A stretch of DNA of 51,528 bases from Paenibacillus xylanexedens. GTDB taxonomy: Bacteria; Bacillota; Bacilli; Paenibacillales; Paenibacillaceae. The translations under genes and the position numbers were made by a program. The notes beneath the pieces were generated by a model. It had not been told where the DNA came from. It worked only from the letters and a program-made list of their open reading frames with translations, and made no database searches. This document shows, one piece after another, positions 33,649 through 42,384 of the stretch. The stretch covers positions 1-51,528 of the forward strand of contig NZ_VEBF01000014.1 in assembly GCF_007676705.1 (NCBI RefSeq). The letters are read 5' to 3'. Every line of letters starts with the position of its first letter. Positions within the stretch are counted from its first letter, which is position 1.

Positions 33649-33681
33649 GAGTTGCACTTTACAGGTGTGACTCTTCTTTTT
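33649..33681 (+). terminator. Terminator after the Cys-rich gene
   Basis: GAGTTGCAC pairs with GTGTGACTC (two G-U pairs), then TTCTTTTTT. Confidence 0.7.
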
Positions 33682-33877
33682 TGGCTTTATGAGGAAAAAA
33701 CTCTGAATTTGGATTTGAATTGAGCGAGGGAACTGGATATAGTTATACAGTAGAGTGTAGGATAGCGAGCTATCCGGGAATATGAGCGCGTATAGCGACA
33801 CAACAATACGGGAAGGGCTGTTCTCACCGGCCGTGCCTGATTTTGCGTCGCCTCGAATATAATGGAGGTTAACATTC

Positions 33878-34303
33878 ATGTCGAACATGCGACCGGTACA
33901 CATCCGGCTGCACAGCCGTTATGAAGGTGAAGATGTGCTGCAGGAAATGCAGGGTGAAGCCGTGTTAAAAGGGTCCGTTCTTTATGTTCGTTATGAAGAA
34001 CCGCAGGTTGGACCTGAGGGGGGTACAACCCGTACAACATTGAAGCTGGGCGGACAATCCATCAAGATTATACGTCACGGTGAGGTGGAATCGGAGCAGA
34101 CTTTTGAATTGAATCGGAAGCTTCCTGGTTTCTATCGATCACCGTACATGTCGTTTGCCCTGTCCACGCATACACAGAAGCTGGAACTTTCCATTCAGGG
34201 ATTGAGCGCACGCGCAGCGTGGAGCTACGACTTTTACCGCTTTGATGAAGAATCCGGACATTTCGCGATTAGTTTGCATATACAGGAGGAACCAATTTCA
34301 TGA
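33878..34303 (+). CDS. ywiB: YwiB family protein (DUF1934)
   Basis: 141 residues, cytoplasmic, of the calycin-like DUF1934/YwiB family: beta-rich, with VHIRLHSRYEGEDVLQEMQGEA, IKIIRHGEVESEQTFELNRKLPGFYRSPYMSF and LSIQGLSARAAWSYDF. In Bacillus subtilis ywiB lies directly upstream of argS, as here; its stop overlaps the argS start (ATGA). ATG at 33878 with TGGAGG upstream. Function unknown. Confidence 0.92.
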   Translation: MSNMRPVHIRLHSRYEGEDVLQEMQGEAVLKGSVLYVRYEEPQVGPEGGTTRTTLKLGGQSIKIIRHGEVESEQTFELNRKLPGFYRSPYMSFALSTHTQKLELSIQGLSARAAWSYDFYRFDEESGHFAISLHIQEEPIS

Positions 34304-35979
34304 CACGTAATCCACTAGATACGATTAACGAACGGGTAAGTACGGCCATCGGCAACGCCATTGTGGCAGCCGGAATTGTTACGCAGGAAGAATTGCCAGC
34401 CATCACATTGGAAGTGCCACGTGAGAAGACACACGGGGACTTGGCGACCAATGCTGCCATGCAGCTGACCAAGATTGCCAAGCGCAATCCGCGTCAGATT
34501 GCTGAAGAGATCATTGCCAATCTGAATCTGTCTGAAGCAGGAATTGAGAAAGCTGAGATTGCTGGCCCAGGATTCATTAACTTCAAATTGGACAAGAGTT
34601 ACCTTTACCCGGTACTTGCGCTTGTGCAGGAGCAGGGTGAAGATTACGGAAGAATTAGCATCGGAGAAGGACGCAAAGTCGAGATGGAATTCGTCAGTGC
34701 CAACCCGACAGGCAGTTTGCACCTGGGTCATGCCCGTGGAGCAGCTGTAGGTGATGCACTATGTAACATTCTCGATTATGCAGGCTATGATGTAACCCGT
34801 GAGTACTACATTAATGATGCAGGTAATCAGGTGTTTAATCTGGCGCGCTCCATTGAAGCTCGTTATCTGCAAGAGCTGGGTCAGGATGCTGAGATGCCTG
34901 AAGACGGTTATCACGGTGAAGATATTAAAGGGTTCGCCAAGCAGCTTGTTGCTGAAAAGGGTGAAGAATTGTTGTCCATGCATCCTGGTGACCGTGCGGC
35001 TTATTTCCGTGACTTTGGTCTGGAGAAGGAATTGGACAAGATCAAGCGTGACTTGAATCGCTTCCGTGTTAACTTTGACATCTGGTTTAGCGAAACTTCC
35101 CTCTATGACAACGGAGAAGTGCTGCGAGTGCTTGATGAATTGCGTGACCGCAATGAGATCTATGAGCAAGATGGAGCAACTTGGCTGAAAACGATGCAGT
35201 ACGGCGATGACAAAGAACGTGTATTGATCAAGAACGATGGCACGTACACGTATCTGACGCCGGATATTGCTTATCACCGTGACAAATATGCCCGTGGATA
35301 CGACACGATGATCAACATCTGGGGTGCGGACCACCACGGATATATTCCACGGATGAAGGCCGCCATGCAAGCACTGGGCAATGACCCTGAGAAACTGGTG
35401 GTTTTGATTGCACAGATGGTGAGCTTGTTCCAGAACGGTGAAAAAGTGAAGATGTCCAAGCGGACAGGTAAAGCTGTAACGATGGAAGACCTGATGGATG
35501 AAGTCGGCATTGATGCCATCCGTTACTTCTTCACAATGCGCAGCATGGACTCCCATCTGGACTTTGACATGGACCTTGCTATTTCGACATCCAATGAGAA
35601 TCCGGTATTCTACGTACAATATGCGCATGCACGTGTATGCAGCGTATATCGTCAAGCTGAAGAACAAGGCATTGAATTGCTGCCACTGGCACAGATCGAC
35701 CTGTCCAAGCTGACAACAGAGCACGAGTATGACCTTCTCCGCAAAATGGGAGAGCTGCCTGAAGAAATCTCGGCAGCGGCAACAGGATATGCACCTCACC
35801 GCATCATCCGTTACGTATACGAGCTGGCATCCCTGTTCCACAGCTACTACCGTGCAGAACGCGTTATTACGGAAGACGCGCAGCAAACTCAGGCGCGTCT
35901 GGCGCTGATCGGTGCTGTGCGTACCGTTATCGCAACAGCACTTCGTCTGGTAGGCGTAACTGCACCAGACAAAATGTAA
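34300..35979 (+). CDS. argS: Arginyl-tRNA synthetase
   Basis: Class I synthetase, 559 residues, full length for the bacterial short type. N-terminal Add-1 domain (about 1-110), HIGH motif as HLGHARGAAVGD, KMSKS as KMSKRTG near residue 388, and a C-terminal anticodon domain with DALR-type helices (YVYELASLFHSYYRAERVI). ATG at 34300 overlaps the ywiB stop by 4 bases, so the two are coupled; the ribosome-binding site AGGAGGAA lies inside ywiB. No T-box is visible upstream. Confidence 0.98.
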   Translation: MTRNPLDTINERVSTAIGNAIVAAGIVTQEELPAITLEVPREKTHGDLATNAAMQLTKIAKRNPRQIAEEIIANLNLSEAGIEKAEIAGPGFINFKLDKSYLYPVLALVQEQGEDYGRISIGEGRKVEMEFVSANPTGSLHLGHARGAAVGDALCNILDYAGYDVTREYYINDAGNQVFNLARSIEARYLQELGQDAEMPEDGYHGEDIKGFAKQLVAEKGEELLSMHPGDRAAYFRDFGLEKELDKIKRDLNRFRVNFDIWFSETSLYDNGEVLRVLDELRDRNEIYEQDGATWLKTMQYGDDKERVLIKNDGTYTYLTPDIAYHRDKYARGYDTMINIWGADHHGYIPRMKAAMQALGNDPEKLVVLIAQMVSLFQNGEKVKMSKRTGKAVTMEDLMDEVGIDAIRYFFTMRSMDSHLDFDMDLAISTSNENPVFYVQYAHARVCSVYRQAEEQGIELLPLAQIDLSKLTTEHEYDLLRKMGELPEEISAAATGYAPHRIIRYVYELASLFHSYYRAERVITEDAQQTQARLALIGAVRTVIATALRLVGVTAPDKM

Positions 35980-36015
35980 AGCCAGGCTCGCAGCACATCG
36001 CCGCGCTGCCTAAGG

Positions 36016-36071
36016 AAAAAAGTCTCCATGCCCACGTTGCGTAATCAACGTGGTACATGGAGACTTTTTTT
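36016..36071. terminator. Strong bidirectional terminator
   Basis: AAAAAGTCTCCATG pairs with CATGGAGACTTTTT and CCACGTTG with CAACGTGG inside it; T runs on both strands. It separates converging argS and the subtilase gene. The 190 bases to 36262 hold no gene that I can support. Confidence 0.9.
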
Positions 36072-36261
36072 GTGTACTCGTGGCTGAGGAACCCGGCCTG
36101 CCCCGAGTACAAAAGCCAGCCCTGCTCTGCCATTGCAGCGGTCGCAACCTGGAGGCTCAGCCGCTACGCAATATCACTCGCGCGTGTGCTGTCTGGGCCG
36201 AGCTACTGCGTTTCGCCACCAAGCTTCAAGCGAGTCCTGCTGACCGCTGGGCAGATCAGGA

Positions 36262-37416
36262 TCACTCCCCGCCCTCCTGCATTAGCCGTAGGGCGTCAAT
36301 CTCCCCACCGCGTACCTTGCTTTTTGCGGTGGTGGTCTTGCGGGCGCGCAGCGGGATCGTAGCACGTTTGACGAGTGTCTTGATTTCGCTGGGGGATAAT
36401 CCGGGATGTTTCGCCAGCAGCAAAGCGATTGCACCGCTCACATGGGATGTTGCCATGGATGTGCCGCTCATCTCGTGATGCTTGCCTTGTACCCAGGAGG
36501 AGACGATCTTATCGCCAGGTGCATAGACATCCACGTATGCGCCCCGATTGCTGAAGGACGCAATACGTCTGTTTTTGTCGGTTGCCCCAACGGATATGGT
36601 CTGCGGATACCTTGCCGGATAATCAATACTGCGGCGTTTGCCGTCATTTCCTGACGAAGCAACAATGACGATGCCGGCATGATATGCACGATTGACCACG
36701 TCAAGAAGCGCCTTGCTCCGTGTTTTCATGCCAAAGCTCATATTGATGATATCGACCTTGTTGCGCACACACCAGTCGATGCCAAGCACAATGTCGGATA
36801 CATAAGCTGATCCGTTGTGGTCAAATGCCTTCACTGGATAGATCAGGGAGCGTGGAGCTACACCAATCATGCCTGCGGTGCTGTTGGCTGCAGCGATAGT
36901 CCCTGCAATGTGGGTACCGTGTCCGTTATCATCATGGGGAAGCAGGCTGCGGTTTAACAGATTGATTCCGCGTGCCAGGGAATAACGAAGATCGGGGTGG
37001 TGATAATCAGCACCCGTATCAATCACACCGATTTTAATTCGGTGTCCTGTAGACACAGACCATACTTTGGGTGCCCGGATTTGTTTCACTCCCCAAGGTA
37101 TGCCTTGGGCATTGCTCGGTTTACTGTGAAGTGCAGTGGCGTGAAGTGAGATGGGTACGTCTGCTTCAATCGTAATCTCATCCCCATAACGGTACAGATC
37201 CTCCGGGCGTTGCACTGGAGCAATAATGGAACGAGCCAGTCGCGAGGAGCGGACAGCTTCAAGGTCAGTGAATTCATTCCGCATTCGAGACAATTCTACG
37301 AGACAGGCCTCATACTGCTGCGGTTTGGCAAATCGGATCAAATATCGCCCTCCCTGTTCTGGTTCAGGGCGTCGCATTCCGTCAATCAATTGATGCAATA
37401 AACCAGTATAGTCCAT
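36262..37416 (-). CDS. Subtilisin-like serine protease (S8), no signal peptide
   Basis: 384 residues. Catalytic triad complete: Asp in GVIDTGADYHHPDL, His in NGHGTHIAGTIA, Ser in SGTSMATSHVSG; oxyanion Asn in ASSGNDG. About 110 residues precede the protease domain; part of this (YLIRFAKPQQYEACLVELSRM) may be an I9-like inhibitor pro-region. There is no signal peptide or membrane helix, so the enzyme may be intracellular or leave the cell by an unknown path. A Lys/Arg-rich end (IPLRARKTTTAKSKVRGG) follows the fold. ATG at 37416 with AAGGGGG upstream. Confidence 0.92.
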   Translation of the reverse strand: MDYTGLLHQLIDGMRRPEPEQGGRYLIRFAKPQQYEACLVELSRMRNEFTDLEAVRSSRLARSIIAPVQRPEDLYRYGDEITIEADVPISLHATALHSKPSNAQGIPWGVKQIRAPKVWSVSTGHRIKIGVIDTGADYHHPDLRYSLARGINLLNRSLLPHDDNGHGTHIAGTIAAANSTAGMIGVAPRSLIYPVKAFDHNGSAYVSDIVLGIDWCVRNKVDIINMSFGMKTRSKALLDVVNRAYHAGIVIVASSGNDGKRRSIDYPARYPQTISVGATDKNRRIASFSNRGAYVDVYAPGDKIVSSWVQGKHHEMSGTSMATSHVSGAIALLLAKHPGLSPSEIKTLVKRATIPLRARKTTTAKSKVRGGEIDALRLMQEGGE

Positions 37417-37878
37417 AATGGGCAGCCCCCTTCGGGATGAACATGCTGAGGTATTCTATGAATGCGCTCATCCCGCCGCATGGGGAACTTGCCCTTTTTT
37501 TACAAAAACACATTCTCTTCGTGTCAAAACGGGCGCAGGGACATATGATGGATGGAGAGCTAGAGGGCTCTTGCGGGGAACCTGGTGAGGAGCAATCCTT
37601 CAAGGGTATACAGTCAGAAGGCGGAGGGGACTCCGTCTTTTTTATTATGAAGTTGTCGCTTTGGCAAAAGAAGTCATTCCTATGAGTTCGATGTCACTTC
37701 ATGTTTAATATATGGACATATTGTTGCCGCTCTCCGTATTTGCGTCACATCCGTACATAAAAACTTGCTTTTTAACGCTAAATAGGTTTTACTTAGGTTT
37801 GTTAATGGATATGTTATACGTAACAGTCCAGTTCGTAGGGGTTAAAAAGTGAATTTTGTGTGAGAGGAAGTGTCTGCA
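37417..37878. other. Intergenic region between the subtilase gene and rpoE
   Basis: Divergent promoter region. A terminator-like hairpin GGCGGAGGGGACTCCGTC with T6 lies at 37620-37643, reading plus. An open frame at 37458-37685 with a GAGGT site crosses this hairpin and has poor composition, so I do not call it. The rpoE promoter must lie near 37790-37820 (TATACG at 37815), but its -35 is poor. Confidence 0.4.
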
Positions 37879-38448
37879 GTGAGTACCTCGCTCAATTTGA
37901 AAATTGATAAAGAAAAGGTAAAAGAGATCCCTTTGGTGGACCTTGCCTTTATGGTGCTGAAAGCGGCTAATACGCCGTATTACTATCGTGACTTGATGAA
38001 TGAGGTAGCGAAGCAGCGCGGAATGACTGATGAAGAAATCAACGAGTTTATCGCCCAGCTATATACCGAGATTAATATCGATGGCCGTTTTGCTTGTGTC
38101 GGTACGAGTCTGTGGGGCTTGAAGCGCTGGTATCCGGTAGCCGGAACAGAAGATTCCATGACGGGTGCGAAGCGTCCGCGTATCATCAACGATGAAGACG
38201 ATGATCTGGAAGATGAAGACTTCGGTGAAGAAGAAGATAGCTATAACAGCGACGAAGACTTCGACAGCCCGGATAAAGACGAAGATGAAGACGAAGAAGA
38301 TGAAGACGAAGACGACATCTTTGATGAAGAAGACAGCGAAGAAGAAGTGCTGGTCGAAGATGACGATCTGGAAGATGAAGACCTCGAAGAAGACGAAGAA
38401 GAGTCCGAAAACGAGGATGAATTTGACGACGATTCTGATAATCGGTAG
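37879..38448 (+). CDS. rpoE: DNA-directed RNA polymerase delta subunit
   Basis: 189 residues. Folded N-terminal domain (about 1-90, LNLKIDKEKVKEIPLVDLAF and GTSLWGLKRWYPV) and a C-terminal tail of about 100 residues that is almost pure Asp/Glu, typical of Firmicute delta. It raises polymerase recycling and helps displace it from nucleic acid. GTG at 37879 is preferred: GAGAGGAAG ends at 37870, so the GTG at 37870 would overlap its own ribosome-binding site. rpoE lies directly upstream of pyrG, as in Bacillus. Confidence 0.96.
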   Translation: MSTSLNLKIDKEKVKEIPLVDLAFMVLKAANTPYYYRDLMNEVAKQRGMTDEEINEFIAQLYTEINIDGRFACVGTSLWGLKRWYPVAGTEDSMTGAKRPRIINDEDDDLEDEDFGEEEDSYNSDEDFDSPDKDEDEDEEDEDEDDIFDEEDSEEEVLVEDDDLEDEDLEEDEEESENEDEFDDDSDNR

Positions 38449-38495
38449 TCATTTTTGACGTCTATAATTTACCCGTTTCCCCGGAATAGTCAGCC

Positions 38496-38605
38496 TTGAC
38501 AGCAGACGGGGTAACGGGTAAACTATTGCATGGGCTTATGAATGAGCGACAATATATTTATGTTTTTTATAGAAGGTGCCCCGTCCTGCGGGAGTACTTT
38601 TTTTT
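38496..38605 (+). promoter_or_regulatory. pyrG promoter and CTP-sensing attenuator
   Basis: TTGACA (38496-38501), 17 bases, TAAACT (38519-38524). The likely start is GGGC at 38532-38535, the start sequence known from Bacillus pyrG, where low CTP causes repeated G addition. A terminator follows (38573-38598, GGTGCCCCG with CGGGAGTACT) with T8; its C-rich left arm could pair with added G residues and thus be disrupted. The promoter lies in a long inverted repeat (TTTACCCGTT with AACGGGTAAA, 38469-38523), which may serve as the rpoE terminator. Confidence 0.7.
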
Positions 38606-38773
38606 GTATTTTTAGAGGCATAATTTTGCAAAAAGTTTTCAATTCCGCATGCTCCCGGCCAACATTTCATGGCCCGTTTTTGTATATCAAAAACACGAAA
38701 TGGAATGAAGGCTACCGGAATGTTTGCACCATTTTTTGCTGTAAAACAACGTTTATTTAAACCGTCTTCGCAG

Positions 38774-38820
38774 AAAGAGCAGTTCGGCAGATGCAGGGAA
38801 TTTCTGCCATTGCTCTTTTT
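38774..38820 (+). terminator. Second terminator upstream of pyrG
   Basis: AAAGAGCA (38774-38781) with TGCTCTTT (38811-38818), inner GGCAGA with TCTGCC, then a T5 run. It lies 83 bases before the pyrG start, well after the CTP attenuator. Its purpose is unknown; it may be a second control point. Confidence 0.65.
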
Positions 38821-38902
38821 AACGATGATTACCTGGGAAACAGGTTACGATAACACCATATATCGCCTGAATTTCTGTACTTATATTAGGAGGGTAATAA
38901 CA

Positions 38903-40507
38903 GTGACAAAGTATATTTTCGTGACGGGCGGAGTTGTGTCCTCCCTAGGCAAAGGGATTACTGCTGCTTCGCTGGGCAGATTGCTGAAAAACAGAGGGCT
39001 TAAGGTAACGATTCAGAAATTTGATCCATACATCAACATCGACCCAGGGACAATGAGCCCTTATCAGCATGGCGAGGTTTTTGTAACGGATGATGGCGCG
39101 GAAACGGATCTGGACCTTGGCCACTATGAACGTTTTATTGATATCAATCTCTCCAAAAACAGCAACGTCACGACTGGTAAAGTATACTCTTCCGTCATCA
39201 GCAAAGAGCGACGCGGGGAATATCTGGGCGGAACGGTACAAGTTATCCCACACATTACGAACGAGATCAAAGAGCGTGTATTCCGCGCTGGACGTGAAGC
39301 GGGTTCGGATGTTGTTATTACGGAAATTGGCGGAACAGTGGGCGACATCGAGAGTTTGCCTTTCCTGGAAGCCATTCGTCAAATCAAGAGTGATGTAGGT
39401 CGCGACAATGTGATGTACATCCACGTAACTCTTATTCCTTACATCAAAGCAGCAGGTGAAGTGAAAACAAAACCAACGCAGCATAGTGTTAAGGAACTGC
39501 GCAGCATCGGTATTCAACCGAATGTCATTGTCTGCCGTACGGAGTATGAATTGTCTAACGACATGAAAGCCAAAATCGCTCTCTTCTGCGACATTGATGA
39601 GAATGCTGTAGTGGAATGTCGCGATGCAGACACGTTGTATCAAGTGCCTCTGAACCTGCGTGAAGAAGGTTTGGATGAGATCGTGGTAAACCACTTGAAA
39701 CTGACTACTCCTGCACCGGATATGAGCGAGTGGGAAGGACTGGTTGACCGGATCAACAAGCTGGAGCATACGGTTGAGATTGCTATTGTTGGTAAATATG
39801 TAGCGTTGCATGATGCATACCTTAGTGTTGTTGAATCCTTGTCTCATGCAGGATTTGCATCCAATGCAGATGTGAAGATTCGTTGGATTCATTCCGAAGA
39901 TATCACCGATGAGAACGTAGGCGACCTCTTGCATGGCGTTGGCGGCATCTTGGTTCCTGGTGGATTTGGAGACCGGGGTATCGAAGGTAAAGTATCCGCA
40001 ATCCGTTATGCCCGTGAGAAACAAATTCCGTTCTTCGGTATTTGCCTGGGCATGCAGGTTTCCGTTATTGAGTATGCACGTTCCATCGTTGGCTTGAATG
40101 GTGCGAACAGCTCCGAGATTAATCCGGCTACGGAATTCCCGGTAATCGATCTGTTGCCTGAGCAAAAAGATATTGAAAATCTGGGTGGCACGATGCGTCT
40201 GGGTCTGTATCCTTGTAAGCTTCAGGAAGGTTCTTTGGCAATGGCTTGTTATGATGACGAGCTGGTGTATGAGAGACACCGTCACCGGTATGAGTTCAAC
40301 AATGAATATCGTGAAGCGATCGAAAAAGCAGGACTGGTTATCTCGGGTACATCCCCGGATGGACGTCTGGTTGAGATTGTGGAACTTCCAGGTCACCCAT
40401 GGTTCTTGGCGGTACAATTCCATCCGGAATTCACTTCCCGTCCGAACCGTCCGCAACCATTGTTCCGTGAGTTCGTGAAAGCGTCTCTGGAGAATGCACA
40501 GAAATAA
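38903..40507 (+). CDS. pyrG: CTP synthase
   Basis: Makes CTP from UTP, ATP and glutamine. 534 residues. Synthase domain begins MTKYIFVTGGVVSSLGKGIT with the P-loop region; the C-terminal glutaminase has nucleophile Cys in FGICLGMQ and the His/Glu pair in FHPEFTSRP. GTG at 38903 is chosen because TAGGAGGG lies at about 38887-38894. The frame is open far upstream (to 38669), across the second terminator, but that part does not look like CTP synthase. Confidence 0.98.
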   Translation: MTKYIFVTGGVVSSLGKGITAASLGRLLKNRGLKVTIQKFDPYINIDPGTMSPYQHGEVFVTDDGAETDLDLGHYERFIDINLSKNSNVTTGKVYSSVISKERRGEYLGGTVQVIPHITNEIKERVFRAGREAGSDVVITEIGGTVGDIESLPFLEAIRQIKSDVGRDNVMYIHVTLIPYIKAAGEVKTKPTQHSVKELRSIGIQPNVIVCRTEYELSNDMKAKIALFCDIDENAVVECRDADTLYQVPLNLREEGLDEIVVNHLKLTTPAPDMSEWEGLVDRINKLEHTVEIAIVGKYVALHDAYLSVVESLSHAGFASNADVKIRWIHSEDITDENVGDLLHGVGGILVPGGFGDRGIEGKVSAIRYAREKQIPFFGICLGMQVSVIEYARSIVGLNGANSSEINPATEFPVIDLLPEQKDIENLGGTMRLGLYPCKLQEGSLAMACYDDELVYERHRHRYEFNNEYREAIEKAGLVISGTSPDGRLVEIVELPGHPWFLAVQFHPEFTSRPNRPQPLFREFVKASLENAQK

Positions 40508-40539
40508 TACATGGTATTAGTGTTAACGTAATAGATATT

Positions 40540-40588
40540 GGGATGTTCCAGGCAACCACAGCGGATGCCGGAACATCCCTTTTTTTTT
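40540..40588 (+). terminator. pyrG terminator
   Basis: GGGATGTTCC pairs with GGAACATCCC, with GGCA/TGCC inside, followed by nine T. Confidence 0.92.
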
Positions 40589-40633
40589 GCGTGAAAAGCA
40601 GTTCGAAATGCTTTTTGTCATTTTATGAAGGTA

Positions 40634-40662
40634 GCAGGATTTTAATGGAAGAGGTAGAATAC
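40634..40662 (+). promoter_or_regulatory. Sigma-H-type promoter of spo0F
   Basis: GCAGGATTT (40634-40642), 11 bases, GTAGAATAC (40654-40662). This fits the sigma-H consensus RnAGGAwww-N11-12-RnnGAATww at all but the last base. Bacillus spo0F also has a sigma-H promoter. Confidence 0.7.
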
Positions 40663-40736
40663 TTATCATGACGACTATGGGATAGTTATCCAGATTCGAA
40701 GGTGTACATGCTTTCCTAATTCTAGGAGGTTACAGA

Positions 40737-41123
40737 GTGGAAGATAAAAAAGTTTTAATTGTTGATGACCAGAATGGTATTCGAATCCTGTTAATGGAAG
40801 TGTTCAGCAGTGAAGGATATAACACGTTTCAAGCACCCAACGGCAAGATTGCCCTGGAAATTGTGAACAATGACAAGCCTGATTTGGTACTGCTCGATAT
40901 GAAGATTCCTGGGATGGACGGCCTGGAAATCCTGAAGCATATTAAAGAAATTGATCCAGATATCAAGGTCATCATGATGACCGCTTATGGCGAACTGGAC
41001 ATGATTAAGGAAGCCACGGATCTCGGAGCACTCATGCATTTCACAAAACCATTTGATATCGATGAGATGCGAGTGGCTGTGAATATGCAGCTTCGCAATG
41101 GTGCTGCCAATAAATGCAGCTGA
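40737..41123 (+). CDS. spo0F: Sporulation phosphorelay response regulator Spo0F
   Basis: 128 residues: a lone receiver domain. Acidic pocket DD (residues 10-11), phospho-acceptor Asp54 in LLDMKIPGMDG, Thr in MMTAYGE and Lys in FTKPFD. Without an output domain it passes phosphate from sensor kinases to Spo0B and on to Spo0A. GTG at 40737 with AGGAGGTTA upstream. The sensor kinase at 12411 is a possible donor. fba follows, in the same order as Bacillus spo0F-fbaA. Confidence 0.96.
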   Translation: MEDKKVLIVDDQNGIRILLMEVFSSEGYNTFQAPNGKIALEIVNNDKPDLVLLDMKIPGMDGLEILKHIKEIDPDIKVIMMTAYGELDMIKEATDLGALMHFTKPFDIDEMRVAVNMQLRNGAANKCS

Positions 41124-41148
41124 ATCCTGTAGATACAGGATTTTTTTG
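41123..41148 (+). terminator. spo0F terminator
   Basis: AATCCTG with CAGGATT around TAGATA, then T7. It overlaps the stop codon. Confidence 0.85.
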
Positions 41149-41251
41149 CGTGTGAAGAACATAGAAGATGCGTGGTGGAAAAATGGGTATTTCACTCCCT
41201 CATCCGGGGAATATTGGAAATGGGGAAGTCATAAAGCAGTGTCTATGAAAA

Positions 41252-41317
41252 CTGTGCTGCAAAGCACAGCATTTTTGCAAATGCTTGTTTAGTATTTGAC
41301 ATGGGATGTGGTATAAT
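41252..41317 (+). promoter_or_regulatory. Hairpin and extended -10 promoter before fba
   Basis: CTGTGCT-GCAA-AGCACAG (41252-41269) followed by ATTTTT looks like a terminator. TATAAT at 41312-41317 with TGG before it is a good extended -10; TTGACA at 41296 is only ten bases away and cannot be its -35. Confidence 0.6.
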
Positions 41318-41382
41318 AAGCCCGTATGTGATTTCGGCTAAAAACCATAGACACAACCCAAACCCCTAGGAGGATTGAAACC

Positions 41383-42237
41383 ATGCCATTAGTATCTATG
41401 ACAGACATGTTGAACAAAGCACTTGAAGGAAAATATGCAGTTGGTCAATACAACATCAATAACCTTGAGTGGACTCAAGCGATTCTTGGTGCTGCTGAAG
41501 AAGAGAAATCCCCAGTAATCCTGGGTGTATCCGAAGGCGCAGCACGTCACATTGGTGGCTTCTACACTGTAGTTAAAATGGTAGAAGGACTCATTCACGA
41601 CATGAAAATCACTGTTCCAGTTGCAATTCACCTGGACCACGGTTCAAGCTTCGACAAGTGTAAAGAAGCGATCGATGCTGGATTCACATCCGTTATGATC
41701 GACGGTTCCCACCACTCTATCGATGAGAACATCGAAATGACTAAAAAAGTTGTTGAATATGCACACGCTAAAGGCGTTTCTGTAGAAGCTGAAGTAGGTA
41801 CTGTAGGCGGACAAGAAGACGACGTTATCGGCGGTATCATGTATGCTGACCTGAACGAGTGTATCCGTATCGTTAAAGAAACAGGTATCGACACATTGGC
41901 ACCTGCTCTTGGTTCCGTACACGGTCCTTACCATGGCGAGCCTAACCTGGGCTTCAAAGAAATGGAAGAAGTTCGTGACGCGGTACAAGTTCCACTCGTA
42001 TTGCACGGTGGTACAGGTATTCCTAAACACGACATCGACAAAGCCATTTCCCTGGGTACATCCAAAATCAACGTAAACACAGAGAACCAAATTGCTTTCG
42101 CAAAAGTAGTTCGTGAAGTGCTTGCAGCTAAACCAGATGCTTACGATCCACGTACATTCATCGTACCAGGCCGTGATGCAATCAAAGAAACAGTTAAAGG
42201 TAAAATCCGCGAGTTTGGTTCCAACAACAAAGCGTAA
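41383..42237 (+). CDS. fba: Fructose-bisphosphate aldolase, class II
   Basis: Splits fructose 1,6-bisphosphate in glycolysis using Zn2+. 284 residues. Zinc ligands and catalytic residues visible in VAIHLDHGSSFDKC, GSVHGPYHGEPNL and LVLHGGTGIP; NVNTENQIAF follows. ATG at 41383 with CTAGGAGG upstream. Codons are strongly biased to a small set, as in highly expressed genes. Confidence 0.97.
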   Translation: MPLVSMTDMLNKALEGKYAVGQYNINNLEWTQAILGAAEEEKSPVILGVSEGAARHIGGFYTVVKMVEGLIHDMKITVPVAIHLDHGSSFDKCKEAIDAGFTSVMIDGSHHSIDENIEMTKKVVEYAHAKGVSVEAEVGTVGGQEDDVIGGIMYADLNECIRIVKETGIDTLAPALGSVHGPYHGEPNLGFKEMEEVRDAVQVPLVLHGGTGIPKHDIDKAISLGTSKINVNTENQIAFAKVVREVLAAKPDAYDPRTFIVPGRDAIKETVKGKIREFGSNNKA

Positions 42238-42384
42238 TTTATCTTTACCAGTTCCATACTGTGAAATGGAAGAACACCGCCTAGCCGGTGTCTTTCCATT
42301 TTCACACCTTATTTCTACATCGGAAGCCAACAACACGTATTGCCGTTCATCGGCTGCAAAACACGTAGGGGGACATTAAGCTTT

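Noticed and set aside
37458..37685. A 75-codon ORF upstream of rpoE with a GAGGT site
   Set aside because: It runs through a terminator-like hairpin with T6, and the low-complexity Gly/Glu/Ser composition is not convincing.
38945..40456. A 503-codon open frame on the minus strand opposite pyrG, and long ones opposite argS (34759-35886) and dacA (2666-3406)
   Set aside because: They mirror highly conserved genes, have no ribosome-binding site, and their translations are rich in Cys, His and Phe with no family likeness. They result from codon bias of the real genes.
41296..41317. TTGACA close to TATAAT before fba as a -35/-10 pair
   Set aside because: The spacer is only 10 bases. The extended -10 alone is the better reading.
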